DNA of 64,000 bases from Hymenobacter sp. 5317J-9 (GTDB lineage Bacteria; Bacteroidota; Bacteroidia; Cytophagales; Hymenobacteraceae). A program made the position numbers and the translations under genes. Under the pieces are notes generated by a model. It saw nothing but the letters and a program-made list of their open reading frames with translations. It was not told the origin of the DNA and made no database searches. The DNA lies in assembly GCF_022921075.1 (NCBI RefSeq), contig NZ_CP095050.1, positions 3,782,001 to 3,846,000 on the forward strand, in the 5' to 3' direction. Shown here piece after piece: positions 34,113 through 43,800 of the stretch (within the stretch, counting starts at the first letter, position 1; each line of letters opens with the position of its first letter).

Positions 34113-35657
34113 TCAGCCCGGCAGTTTGGCCGTCACCCGTTTCAATTCGCTGGCGTGGGCTATTTCCCTACCATCGGCAAAAATGCGCAGGCCCTGGCCA
34201 TGGCCGTACTTCTGGCCGGTTTTGTCCCAGATTACCGAAATCAAACGGCCGTGGTAGCGCACCTGGTCCAGCGCGAACCAATCCCACTTGCCAGTCGGCA
34301 CCAGTGGGGATACTTCCAGCACGTTATCGGGGCGCGGCTTTAGGCCCACGAGGCCAGTTATCACCAAATCAGCGAAGCCGGAATGGTTGTAGTAGCTGCT
34401 GCGCGGGTTGTCGCCCTTCAGCCATTCGCCGGTCTTTTCATCCTGGTATTCACCGAGGTAGGGCACGCCGTCTTTCTGGTGCGAGAGGGCGTATTTGCGC
34501 AGCTCGTCGTAGTAAGTCTGGGCCGTCATGCCGTCGTGGTGCTTGTAGTCGGTGAGCAGGTTGGCGAGGCCCTTCAGCGTTTGGGTGGTGGCGTAGGGCC
34601 ACACCGCGCCGTCCCACTCGCAGCCGTGGCCCGAGCCGTGGGTGCGGAAACCGGGTGCCCGCCGCTCGGCGGTGGTCAGGCCCCAGGGCGCTTTGAAGCC
34701 TTGCTCATCAGTGAGTTGCTCCCACTGCTTGGCATACTCGGCCTTGTCGGGCGGCAGCGAGAAATACCAGGGAATGTAGCCCAACTCCTCCCGCGCCTCG
34801 CATAGGCCGCCCTTCTCGTATTGCACTTTGAAAAAGCTGGCTTTCGGGTCCCAAAGCGTCTTTTGCACGTCGGCACGCAACTGCTTGGCTTTGGCGGCGT
34901 ACTTGCGCTCCAGCGTATCGTTTTTGGTCAGCTTGGCCATGGCAGCCAGGGCTTTGGCATTGCCGTACATGTAGCTGTTGATGGTGGGGCGCACGTTCTT
35001 TTCCTTGCGCCCACCGCTGATGGATTCCTCCATCGCATCCTTCACGTCGTACTGCCAGAACATACCATTAGGCAGCTTCCGCTCCTTTTCCCACTGCCGG
35101 TAGTCGGCGTTAAGGGCGGGCAGCAGCTCCTGCACAAACGCCTGGTTGTTATTCACTTCATACAAGCCATACACCGCATCGGGCAGCCAGCTGCTGAAGC
35201 TGTGCAGCTTGGCGTTCACCTGCGGCTGCTTGGCCGTCAGCCAGAAGCGCGTGTATTGGTCGATGTACTGCGGGTCGTGCAGCCAGCGGCCTTCGTTGAT
35301 GTGGTGCCCCAGCGCGCTGCTGATGGTGTTGTAGGGCCCGGCGTGCTTCATCGGCGTGATGAACTCCGTGAACACGTAGCCGTCAGGCGTCTGCTTCAGG
35401 TGCTTGCGGAAGGTCCACCAGCGGTAGTAGTACGTTTCCTGAATGGCTGAATCGGGGCACTCGAACAACGGCACTTGTTGGGCCAGCCAGTCGGCCGCCT
35501 GAGCATTGGGCACGAGGTTGATGACGTCCTCCTTGTCCAGGGCATTGAAGCGGGCCACGCTGGCGCGCAGGTGCTCCGGCGTGAGCACAGGCTGCTGCGC
35601 GACGGCTGGCGCGGCACTGAGCAGGCCGAAGGAAAGAAGCAAGTGGGTGGGTTTCAT
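34113..35657 (-). CDS. (alpha/alpha)6-barrel glycosidase, MGH1/GH63-like, family uncertain
   Basis: A 514-residue exported protein. The ATG at 35655-35657 starts the signal peptide MKPTHLLLSFGLLSAAPAVA; an upstream ATG at 35798 would run through the next gene. Helical repeats and the segments YYYRWWTFRKHLK, FITPMKHAGPYNTISSALGH, MEESISGGRKEKNVRPTINS, SGHGCEWDGAVWPYATTQTL and YYNHSGFADLVITGLVGL resemble glucosidase-type (alpha/alpha)6 barrels (MGH1-like). A short C-terminal beta-sandwich (YHGRLISVIWDKTG) follows. Relationship to the RG-II family GH142 is possible but not established. Its 49-bp gap to the large glycosidase upstream suggests co-transcription from the promoter at 38661-38719. Confidence 0.7.
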   Translation of the reverse strand: MKPTHLLLSFGLLSAAPAVAQQPVLTPEHLRASVARFNALDKEDVINLVPNAQAADWLAQQVPLFECPDSAIQETYYYRWWTFRKHLKQTPDGYVFTEFITPMKHAGPYNTISSALGHHINEGRWLHDPQYIDQYTRFWLTAKQPQVNAKLHSFSSWLPDAVYGLYEVNNNQAFVQELLPALNADYRQWEKERKLPNGMFWQYDVKDAMEESISGGRKEKNVRPTINSYMYGNAKALAAMAKLTKNDTLERKYAAKAKQLRADVQKTLWDPKASFFKVQYEKGGLCEAREELGYIPWYFSLPPDKAEYAKQWEQLTDEQGFKAPWGLTTAERRAPGFRTHGSGHGCEWDGAVWPYATTQTLKGLANLLTDYKHHDGMTAQTYYDELRKYALSHQKDGVPYLGEYQDEKTGEWLKGDNPRSSYYNHSGFADLVITGLVGLKPRPDNVLEVSPLVPTGKWDWFALDQVRYHGRLISVIWDKTGQKYGHGQGLRIFADGREIAHASELKRVTAKLPG

Positions 35658-35706
35658 AAGGATTTCAATTTGCGCAGACGGGGCGCCTCGCCCCGCCAAA
35701 ACGACC

Positions 35707-38655
35707 TTACTCAAATAACCAATCAATCTCGCGGCCCGGCGCCACCGCGCTGCCCAGCCCAGCATTGTAAGTCGGCACCGGCTGCGTGGCATCCACAAAC
35801 CCCAGAACGAGGCAGGCTCCGCGGGCCAGGTTCAGCGTGTGCGTGCCGGCTTTGAAGGAGTATGCGTGCACGTTCACGGGCGGCAGGCCGGGAATGGTCA
35901 GCGCGTTCAAAATCTTGCTTTCGGCCTGGCCATAGTCGTTGGCGCTGGCGTCGATTTCCAGAGTGGGCACGGGCAGATAGCGCGGGCTTTTCTGGTTGAA
36001 GAAGCCGACCAGGACCTGCACGGGCTTTTTGGTGGAAAACCTGATTTCCGTGCCCTGCGCCACCTGCTGCGCCTTGTTGAAACGGATTCCTTTGAGCCCC
36101 GCCAGCTCCGGCGCGAAGGCCGTGAGCTGCGCGGTGGTATCGGCAAAAATTGGTTGGCCGGCGGTTACGGTGTAGGTGCCCGCACCTTTGGTTAGCAGCG
36201 TTACGGGAGCGTTGCGCAAGGCCACCAGCCTGGTGGCCGGCGCGGCCTTAGTCGTTTTTAGCGAGTCGATGTTGTGCTGAAAATCGGCCAGCTCCTTTTG
36301 GTACACCGGCAGCATTTCCGCCCAGGTTTTGTAGGTGCCGTCCACGCCGCGCATCGGGATTTTGCGCTGGGCGGTTTGCATGCTGTTGGCGTAGAGGTAG
36401 CTGTTTTGGGTCAGCTTCGTGAGGGTTTGCCAGTGCTGCACGCTGCGTTGCAGCATGGGCACGGACAGCGCCAGGTCGGCCACGTTTTTGGTGTACTTGT
36501 AGCGCAGCACCTGCACGGCGGCGCGGGCTTTTTCGGCATAAAAACCGGCCAGCGCATCGTAGCAATACATGTCGTTTTTTAGCCGGCCGAATTCCTCCTT
36601 GTTGTGCCTAATGCCGGGCGCGGCCCGCTCGATGGCCGCCACGGCCGCTTTGCCGTGCGCCAGCACTTCATCGGCCACCTGCGGCGGTGTTTCGCCCACG
36701 TGCTTCTCCCCTTTCGCCTCCTTCTCGGCGTACTCAATAATCATCTCGCCTTCCGGCGATTCCGACTCATAAAGCATCGTAAACAAGCCGTAGCGCTTGG
36801 GGTCGATGAGCTGGTTCATGAGCATGCCCAGCGTGAGGGTCTGGCGGTTGCCGTCGGTGATGCCGTAACGGCGCAGCAGCTTGGGCGCGATTTCGCCCGA
36901 CTCCTCGTAGGCAGTCAGAATCTGCTGGCCGGCGGTCGGGTCGCAGCCGAATTTTGCGGCCAGCTGCTGGCTCCAGTGGGTGATTTCGGCGGGGCGTGCG
37001 CGGTTGGCGCGCCAGGCGTAGCGGGCCCACTCGGCATACCACAGCCAGTCGCGGTCCAGCTCCAATTGGCGGCCGGACACGTTGTCGGCGGCGTAGGGCC
37101 AGTCCCAGTATGAGGCCTGCGGGTAGAGGTGCAAGCCATTGGCGCCGTAGGTGTTGTGCATGGCCAGCACACACTTCTGAATAAAATCGGCCGAGCCGTA
37201 GCGGAACGGCTCCAGGTTCGACATCAGGTGCACGTTCTCAATCTGCACCGTGCCGATGGCGCTCAGCTTGCGGTGCAGCTCGGCCCAGGTACCGCGCGGC
37301 GTGTAGGTAGTGAGGGCCTCGCCATTGTACTTGGCCATCGTGTAGAGGTTATGGTAGATGGGCAGCGCGGCGGCCATCACGCGGGGTGCGTCGGTGTCGT
37401 GGGCGCGCAGCACGATGGGCGGCTGCTCGGTTTTGCCCAGCGCCTTGAGGCCGTCCTGCACACCGGGGATGATGGTTTGCGTGAACCAGTCCACATCGTC
37501 TTGCCCGGCGCTTTCCATGGCCTCGCCCAGCGTAATGAGCAGGCCCACGTTGGGGTATTTCTCCACAAAAGCGGCGATGGACTTGCGCGTGTAATCGGCA
37601 ATAAGCGGCACGATGGGCCGGGCGCGGTCCTGGGTTTTGATGTTGTAATGCTCGGCGAAAGGCTTGGAGACGATGATGTTGTAAAACATCTGAATCACCC
37701 AGATGCCGCGCTTGTCAGCTTCGGCCGTGAGAAAGCGGTACAGCTCCTCGTTCTTCTTAAACGTGGCGTCGTCCACTTCCACCGCAAACGGGTAGTCTTT
37801 CAGCCGCACCAGCGAGGCGAAGGGGTGGCCATTCCAGAGGTAAAGGGAGTTGTAGCGGTTGGCCGCCATCATGTCCAGATACTTAATCCAGAGCGCCTTA
37901 TCGTAGAGCCACGGGAAGGTTTCGGGCGTGTAGGGGTACTCGTACACGGTGCGACCGGGCAGGTAGTAGGGCTTCTGCACGCCGATGCAGGTGCCGCGCA
38001 GCACCATTTCGGGCTGGTCGCGCAGGTGCAGGTTGTCGCTGAGTTTGCCGTTGGTTTTCACCTGCTCGGCCAGCTCCAGGCAGCCGTAGAGGGCGCCGTT
38101 GTTGTCGGTGCCGGCGATGAGGACGGCGTCGTTTTTAGTGGAATTGATGGTGAATCCTTCCTTGCCGGGGGCTGCTTCCTTGGTTGCTGGCGCGGCGGCC
38201 GTGGCTTGCTGCATCAGCGGGTCGGTGGCGCGGGCTACCACAATCAGGCCCTTGGCGTTCGGGAGTTTATCGGCCCGCTGAATCTGTACCTGGTAGCCCG
38301 CGGTTCGGAGGGCCGTGGCCAGTTGGTCGGCGCCGTATTGCAGGCGGGCATGGGCCGTTTTGGGCAGGAGAATGGTGCGCGTTTGCGCAGCCGCGGGGTA
38401 GCGCCGGGGTGTAGAGACGCAATATTTTGCGTCTCGGCATGCGCGCCGTTCCGGACTTGTTCTGGTATTGTCGTTCAAGGAGGAGACGCGAAGTGTCGCG
38501 TCTCTACGCCGTTCTGACGACTTCGCGGCAGCAGCTACCTGGACCAGCCCCAGCAGTAGGCCAATTAATAGGAACGCGCAGCAAACAAGTCGATTGCAGC
38601 GGTTGCGGCCCGCTGGCAATTTGTGGAAAGAGGAAGCGGAATGGACAAATGGCAT
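35707..38655 (-). CDS. large secreted glycosidase, alpha-glucuronidase/GH20-like N-terminus, carries in-frame repeat
   Basis: About 982 residues from the ATG at 38653-38655 (a TTG at 38617-38619 is an alternative). A hydrophobic signal segment (NRLVCCAFLLIGLLLGLVQV) is followed by residues about 48-83 encoded by a palindromic repeat. Then comes a GH67/GH20-type N-terminal domain (RLQYGADQLATALRTAGYQV, LIAGTDNNGALYGCLELAEQ) and a TIM-barrel-like region (YLDMMAANRYNSLYLWNGH, IWVIQMFYNIIVSKPFAEHY, NVGLLITLGEAMESAG). A helical region and a C-terminal beta-sandwich (GVDGTYKTWAEMLPVYQKEL) complete it. The architecture recalls GH115/GH67 alpha-glucuronidases, but their active-site motifs are not clear. 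Substrate is probably a uronate-bearing pectic side chain. Confidence 0.65.
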   Translation of the reverse strand: MPFVHSASSFHKLPAGRNRCNRLVCCAFLLIGLLLGLVQVAAAAKSSERRRDATLRVSSLNDNTRTSPERRACRDAKYCVSTPRRYPAAAQTRTILLPKTAHARLQYGADQLATALRTAGYQVQIQRADKLPNAKGLIVVARATDPLMQQATAAAPATKEAAPGKEGFTINSTKNDAVLIAGTDNNGALYGCLELAEQVKTNGKLSDNLHLRDQPEMVLRGTCIGVQKPYYLPGRTVYEYPYTPETFPWLYDKALWIKYLDMMAANRYNSLYLWNGHPFASLVRLKDYPFAVEVDDATFKKNEELYRFLTAEADKRGIWVIQMFYNIIVSKPFAEHYNIKTQDRARPIVPLIADYTRKSIAAFVEKYPNVGLLITLGEAMESAGQDDVDWFTQTIIPGVQDGLKALGKTEQPPIVLRAHDTDAPRVMAAALPIYHNLYTMAKYNGEALTTYTPRGTWAELHRKLSAIGTVQIENVHLMSNLEPFRYGSADFIQKCVLAMHNTYGANGLHLYPQASYWDWPYAADNVSGRQLELDRDWLWYAEWARYAWRANRARPAEITHWSQQLAAKFGCDPTAGQQILTAYEESGEIAPKLLRRYGITDGNRQTLTLGMLMNQLIDPKRYGLFTMLYESESPEGEMIIEYAEKEAKGEKHVGETPPQVADEVLAHGKAAVAAIERAAPGIRHNKEEFGRLKNDMYCYDALAGFYAEKARAAVQVLRYKYTKNVADLALSVPMLQRSVQHWQTLTKLTQNSYLYANSMQTAQRKIPMRGVDGTYKTWAEMLPVYQKELADFQHNIDSLKTTKAAPATRLVALRNAPVTLLTKGAGTYTVTAGQPIFADTTAQLTAFAPELAGLKGIRFNKAQQVAQGTEIRFSTKKPVQVLVGFFNQKSPRYLPVPTLEIDASANDYGQAESKILNALTIPGLPPVNVHAYSFKAGTHTLNLARGACLVLGFVDATQPVPTYNAGLGSAVAPGREIDWLFE
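38408..38510. repeat. Family III palindromic repeat inside a coding sequence
   Basis: GGTGTAGAGACGCAATATTT at the left is mirrored by CGCGTCTCTACGCC at the right. It lies in frame within the glycosidase at 35707-38655, just after the signal peptide, and encodes about 35 hydrophilic residues (RRDATLRVSSLND...CRDAKYCVS). The related copy at 44057-44181 encodes CRDAIFCVSSLND in the same phase. Confidence 0.85.
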
Positions 38656-38660
38656 CAGGT

Positions 38661-38719
38661 CAAAATTATTGGCCCGATGCCCCGTTTCTGTATACCATGT
38701 TGGCTGGCTGTTATAGCAT
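38661..38719 (-). promoter_or_regulatory. predicted activator site and promoter for large glycosidase (site E)
   Basis: In gene orientation: ATGCTA (38714-38719), 15 bp, ATGGTATAC (38690-38698), 21 bp, TAATTTTG (38661-38668), an exact TAnnTTTG -7 box. Every spacing equals that of site D. The predicted transcript start falls on or next to the ATG at 38655, so the message would be nearly leaderless unless translation starts at the TTG at 38619. Confidence 0.65.
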
Positions 38720-39006
38720 GTTGCCATCGCAAAAACGACATTTACACAATCGATAAATCTGCGATGCAAGCGGCTTTCGCCACCGCAGAAACCGTGCTTG
38801 GTGAGGCGTCACGAACAGCTGCATCATGGGTTGACACCAGTAAATCAACGGCTACTTCAACGGCATTTTTGCTGGCTAAAACCCTCTTTCTGCCGTTTTG
38901 AACTGAACAATAACAGGGTATCGTTGGCGTAAACCTAGCCAAGCAGGAGCCTGTGGGTGAGTGTCTACTCAGCAAAAACGCGTTGCGATTTGCTTCAGCC
39001 AAACGA

Positions 39007-39073
39007 ATGCTAACATCCTACACAGGGTCGAGAAAATGGTATAGGTGCCGGGGTGTTTTCTCCTGTTATTTCG
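39007..39073 (+). promoter_or_regulatory. shared 13-mer and promoter-like boxes for PL1 (site C)
   Basis: TGCTAACATCCTA (39008-39020) preceded by A to give ATGCTA, then 23 bp, ATGGTATAG (39036-39044), 21 bp, TTATTTCG (39066-39073). The second half-site and its 21-bp distance to a degenerate -7 box match sites D and E; the first spacing is longer by 8 bp. The start codon is at 39101. Confidence 0.6.
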
Positions 39074-39100
39074 CTTACTCCAAACTCCCCCACCCCGCTT

Positions 39101-40732
39101 ATGAACAAACCAGTTGCTTCCCTCTGCGCCCTCGGCCTCTTTTTTTCGACGCAATACGCGGCGTACGCCCAGTATCCGAAGATTCCGCAGGACGTGCAGA
39201 AGGCCAGCGAGGCCATGATGAAGGACGCCTACCGGCAGTCCGAAATTGCCTGGAACAAGGCCTACCCCATCGTGCAGAAGGAGCAGCGTGAAGGCAAGCC
39301 CTACATTCCGTGGGCGGCCCGGCCCATCGATTTGCCGCAGGCCAGCATCCCGGCGTTTCCGGGGGCGGAGGGCGGCGGGGCCTACACGTTTGGCGGGCGT
39401 GGCGGGCGCGTGATTGTGGTGACCAGCCTGGCCGACAGCGGACCCGGCAGCCTGCGCGAAGCCTGCGAGCAGGGCGGCGCCCGCATTGTGGTGTTCAACG
39501 TGGCCGGCATCATCCGCCTCAAAACGCCGCTCATGATTCGGGCGCCATACATCACCATTGAGGGCCAGAGCGCGCCCGGCGACGGCATTTGCGTGGCCGG
39601 CGAATCGGTGTGGCTGAACACGCACGACGTGCTGATTCGCTTCATGCGCTTCCGCCGCGGCGAGACGAACGTGGGCCGGCGCGACGACTCCATCGGCGGC
39701 AACCCGATTGGCAACATCATGATTGACCACGTATCGGCGAGCTGGGGGCTCGATGAGAACATGTCGATGTACCGCCACATGTACAACGACAGCACCGGCA
39801 TCCCGGAGCAGAAGCTGGGCACGGTGAACATCACCATCCAGAACTCTATTTTCTCGGAGGCGCTCGATACCTGGAACCACGCCTTCGGCAGCACGCTGGG
39901 CGGCGAGAACTGCACCTTCATGCGCAACCTGTGGGCCGACAACGCCGGCCGCAACCCGTCCATTGGCTGGAACGGCGTGTTCAACTTCGCCAACAACGTG
40001 ATGTTTAACTGGGTGCACCGCTCCACCGACGGCGGCGACTACCGCGCCCTCTACAACATCATCAACAACTACTACAAGCCCGGCCCCCAGACGCCGAAGG
40101 ACACCAACATCGGCCACCGCATTCTGAAGCCCGAATCGGGCCGCAGCAAGCTCAAATATCAGGTGTACGGCCGTGCCTACGTGGCCGGCAACATTGTGGA
40201 AGGCTTCCCCGAGGTGACCAAGGACAACTGGAACGGCGGCGTGCAGGTGGAAGAGCAGCCCAACGCCGGCAAGTACCAGGCCGACATGAAGGTGGACAAG
40301 CCCCTGCCGATGCCGGAAATCACCATCATTCCGGCCGAGAAGGCTTATAGCTATGTGCTCGACAACGCCGGCGCCACCCTGCCCAAGCGCGACCCCGTGG
40401 ACGCCCGCGTGATTCAGCAGGTGCGCACCGGCAAAATCGACTACCTCAAGAACGTGAAGCTGCCCACCACGCAGTTTGAGCACCGTCGCCTGCCCATTGA
40501 TTCCTACAAAAACGGCATCATCACCGACCCCGTGCAGGTGGGCGGCTACCCCACCTACGCCGGCAAGCCCTACACCGATTCGGACAAGGACGGCATGCCC
40601 GACGACTACGAAAAGAAGAACGGCTTCGACCCCAAAAATGCCGCCGATGCAGCGGCAATTGCCAAAAACGGCTACGCCAACATTGAGAACTACCTCAATA
40701 GCCTGGTGGCGCTGAGTACGGTGAAGCCATAG
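39101..40732 (+). CDS. PL1-like pectate lyase, second paralogue
   Basis: A 543-residue secreted beta-helix lyase starting at the ATG 39101 (MNKPVASLCALGLFFSTQYA signal peptide); the in-frame ATG at 39053 adds an unlikely prefix. It mirrors the gene at 17602-19263 along its length: AEGGGAYTFGGRGGRVIVVT, TIEGQSAPGDGICVAGES, IMIDHVSASWGLDENMSMYR and the calcium-type tail DSDKDGMPDDYEKKNGFDP. Identity looks well above half by eye, so the pair probably arose by duplication and inversion. It cleaves polygalacturonan or related backbones. It leads the plus-strand series and carries site C upstream. Confidence 0.93.
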   Translation: MNKPVASLCALGLFFSTQYAAYAQYPKIPQDVQKASEAMMKDAYRQSEIAWNKAYPIVQKEQREGKPYIPWAARPIDLPQASIPAFPGAEGGGAYTFGGRGGRVIVVTSLADSGPGSLREACEQGGARIVVFNVAGIIRLKTPLMIRAPYITIEGQSAPGDGICVAGESVWLNTHDVLIRFMRFRRGETNVGRRDDSIGGNPIGNIMIDHVSASWGLDENMSMYRHMYNDSTGIPEQKLGTVNITIQNSIFSEALDTWNHAFGSTLGGENCTFMRNLWADNAGRNPSIGWNGVFNFANNVMFNWVHRSTDGGDYRALYNIINNYYKPGPQTPKDTNIGHRILKPESGRSKLKYQVYGRAYVAGNIVEGFPEVTKDNWNGGVQVEEQPNAGKYQADMKVDKPLPMPEITIIPAEKAYSYVLDNAGATLPKRDPVDARVIQQVRTGKIDYLKNVKLPTTQFEHRRLPIDSYKNGIITDPVQVGGYPTYAGKPYTDSDKDGMPDDYEKKNGFDPKNAADAAAIAKNGYANIENYLNSLVALSTVKP

Positions 40733-40737
40733 CTGAT

Positions 40738-40876
40738 GGCGCGGGGCTGCGCCCTGTGCCGGCTATTAGCTGGCCTCTGGCCAGCAGTCGTTGGACGGTG
40801 AATATTATTGCCATCGTTCTGCGATGCGGGCCAGAGGCCCGCGAATAGTAGGCACGGGGCGGAGCCCCGCGCCACC
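40738..40876. repeat. Family VI long palindromic repeat
   Basis: TGGCGCGGGGCTGCGCCCTG... at the left is mirrored by ...CACGGGGCGGAGCCCCGCGC at the right, with nested GGCCTCTGGCC/GGGCCAGAGGCCC arms. It fills the PL1-fusion gene gap and ends 8 bp before the next start codon. Confidence 0.88.
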
Positions 40877-40884
40877 GGTTTGCC

Positions 40885-43800
40885 TTGAAAACCCTCTTAG
40901 CTGTGCCTCACCCCACTCGCCTTCTTTCTCTCGTACTATTTGCCAGCCTGGCTGGCCCGGCCGCCGCGCAGAAAGCACCCAAGCCAGCCCCGCCGCCCGG
41001 CCCCATCGAGTACAAGGATGGCAAGCTGAGCTACGCGCCGGATTCGCTGGGTAATCGGGTGCCGGACTTCTCGTATGCTGGCTACCGGGCGGGCGAAGCA
41101 GCTATTCCCACCGCGACCATTAAGGTGACGGTGCCGGTGAAGGCGGGCGATGCCACAGCACGCATTCAGTCGGCGCTGGACTATGTGGCCGGTTTGCCGC
41201 TGGGCAAGGACGGGTTGCGTGGCGCGGTGTTGCTGGAAAAGGGCACGTATGAAGTGGCCGGGCGGCTGTTCGTGCGGGCGTCGGGCGTAGTACTGCGCGG
41301 CAGCGGCATGGGCGAGGGCGGCACCACGGTTGTGGGCACGGGCGTGAGCCGCGACCACCTGCTAACCATCGGCGGGCGCAATGACCGCCGGTTTGAAACC
41401 GCCGTTGCCATCACCGACAAATACGTACCGGTGAATGCCCGCACGTTAAAAACAGCTAATCCCAGTGCCTTCAAAGTGGGCGACCGGGTGCAGGTGCGGC
41501 GGCCTAGCACGGCCGCCTGGGTGCACAAGCTAGGCATGGAAACTTTCGGCGGCGGCCTCTCCTCGCTGGGTTGGAAACCCGGCCAGCGCGACCTCGCCTG
41601 GGACCGGCAAGTGGTGGCCGTGGATGCCAACGACATCACCCTAGATGCCCCCATCACCACGGCCCTCGACCGTACCTACGGCGGTGGCACCGTGGCCCGC
41701 TACACTTGGCCGGGCCTGATTTCGCAGGTCGGGGCAGAAAGTCTGCGGCTGGAATCAACCTTCGATACCGCCAACCCGAAAGACGAAAACCACCGCTGGG
41801 TAGCCATTAACATTGAAAATGCGCAGGATGCCTGGGTTCGGCAGGTAAGCTTCCGGCACTTCGCCGGCTCGGCCGTGCTGGCCCAGGCCACCACGCGCCG
41901 CCTGACGGTAGAGGACTGCATTTCGACTGAGCCAGTATCGGAAATCGGCAATGAGCGGCGTAACACCTTCTATACCCTGGGCTCGCAAACGCTGTTTCAG
42001 CGGCTGTACGCCGAGAATGGCTACCACGATTTTGCCTTGGGCTTCTGCGCACCTGGTCCCAATGCCTTCGTGCAGTGTGACGCGGAGCAGGCCCTGAGCT
42101 TCAGCGGCGGCGTGGATAGCTGGGCCTCGGGCGTGCTGTTTGACATTATTAAGGAATACGGCCAGGCTCTGCGCTTCGGCAACCGTGAGCAGGACGGGCA
42201 GGGCGCTGGCTGGGCCGTGGCCAACAGCGTGTTCTGGCAGTGTACCGCCGCCCGCGTGGATTGCTACCAGCCGCCCACGGCCCAGAACTGGGCCTTTGGC
42301 ACCTGGGCGCAGTTTGCCGGCAATGGCTTCTGGGACCAATCAAACGAAAACATCAACCCGCGCAGCCTCTACTACGCGCAGTTGCAAGAGCGGCTGGGCG
42401 ACGCGGTGAAGGCCCGTGCCGTCCTGCTGCCCGTGCCCACCGAGGCCAGCAGCAGCCCCAAAGTAGCCGTGGCCCAGGAGCTCACGCGCCTCTCGGTGAA
42501 CCCCGCTCCTACCGTACTGGAGCTGGTGCAAGCCGCGTCCACTCGCCAGCCTATTGCCACCCAAAACCTGGCCCCCAGCATCGACAAGCTGAAGGTGAAA
42601 GCGGCCCCGGCGCCCACCTACGCGGCCCCGCTGCACGTGGCGCAGGGCGTGCTCGTGCGCGGCAACGCCCTAGTGCTGGGCCGCCGCCAGGAGGTGCCGT
42701 GGTGGAATGGCAGCGCCCGCCCCTACGGCCTGCTCAACCCCAAGCCGCACATCACGCGCTTCGTGCCGGGCCAGATTGGCCGCGGGCTGACCGATGATTT
42801 GGCGGAAATGACCGACTCAATGCGGGCCCAGAACGTGGTGGCCCTGCACCACAACTACGGCCTGTGGTACGAGCGCCGGCGCGACGACCACGAACGCATC
42901 CGCCGCATGGACGGCGAGGTGTGGGCGCCTTTCTACGAGCTGCCCTTTGCCCGCAGCGGCAAAGACCTGGCCTGGGACGGCCTCAGCCGCTACGACCTCA
43001 CCAAGTACAATACCTGGTACTGGAGCCGCCTGCGCCAGTTTGCCGACCTGGCCGACCAGAAGGGGCTCGTGCTGCTCAATCAGCACTATTTTCAACATAA
43101 CATCATCGAGGCCGGCGCGCACTACGCCGACTTCCCCTGGCGCCCGGTAAACAACGTGAACAACACGGGTTTCCCGGAGCCGCCGCCCTACGCCGGCGAC
43201 AAGCGCATCTTCATGGCCGAGCAGTTTTACGACGTGACTGACGCCACGCGCCGGCCGCTGCACCGCGCCTACATCCGCCAGTGCCTCAACAATTTCAAGG
43301 GCAAAACCGGCGTCATTCACCTCATCGGGGCCGAATTCACCGGGCCGCTGGCCTTCGTGCAGTTCTGGCTCGACACCATCAAGGAGTGGGAAACCGAAAC
43401 CGGCCAGCACCCCACCATCGCCCTGAGCACCACCAAAGACGTGCAGGACGCCATTCTGGCTGACCCGGCCCGGGCCTCGGTGGTCGACGTCATCGACATT
43501 AACTACTGGCACTACCAGTTCAACGGCCAGGCCTATGCCCCGGCCGGCGGCCAGAACCTGGCCCCGCGCCAGCACGCCCGCCTCACGCCGCCCAAGCGCA
43601 GCTCGTTCGAGCAGGTGTACCGGGCCGTGCGCGAGTACCGCCAGCAATTCCCCGACAAAGCGGTGCTCTACTCGGCCGATGGCTACGATGCCTTCGGCTG
43701 GGCGGTGCTGCTGGCGGGCGGCTCGATGGCCAGCCTGCCCCGCGTGGCCGATGCGCGTTTCGCCTCGGCCATCTCGGGCATGAAACCGGTGGAATTGCCC

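Larger units (their letters stand above)
38656..39100. promoter_or_regulatory. divergent regulatory region between large glycosidase and PL1
   Basis: A 445-bp gap between oppositely directed genes, holding site E for the minus-strand unit (38661-38719) and site C with a -7-like box for the plus-strand unit (39007-39073). Reading frames in this gap (for example 38623-38901) have no recognisable content and were not accepted as genes. Confidence 0.6.

Noticed and set aside
35707..38655. Firm GH115 assignment
   Set aside because: Overall layout is similar, but the expected GH115 active-site motifs are not seen, so only a general glycosidase call was made.
38623..38901. 92-codon plus-strand ORF in the divergent gap
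   Set aside because: It overlaps the start of the large glycosidase and its promoter, and has no recognisable content.
38969..40483. 504-codon minus-strand ORF opposite PL1
   Set aside because: Shadow of the PL1 gene; it would also run into the regulatory region upstream.
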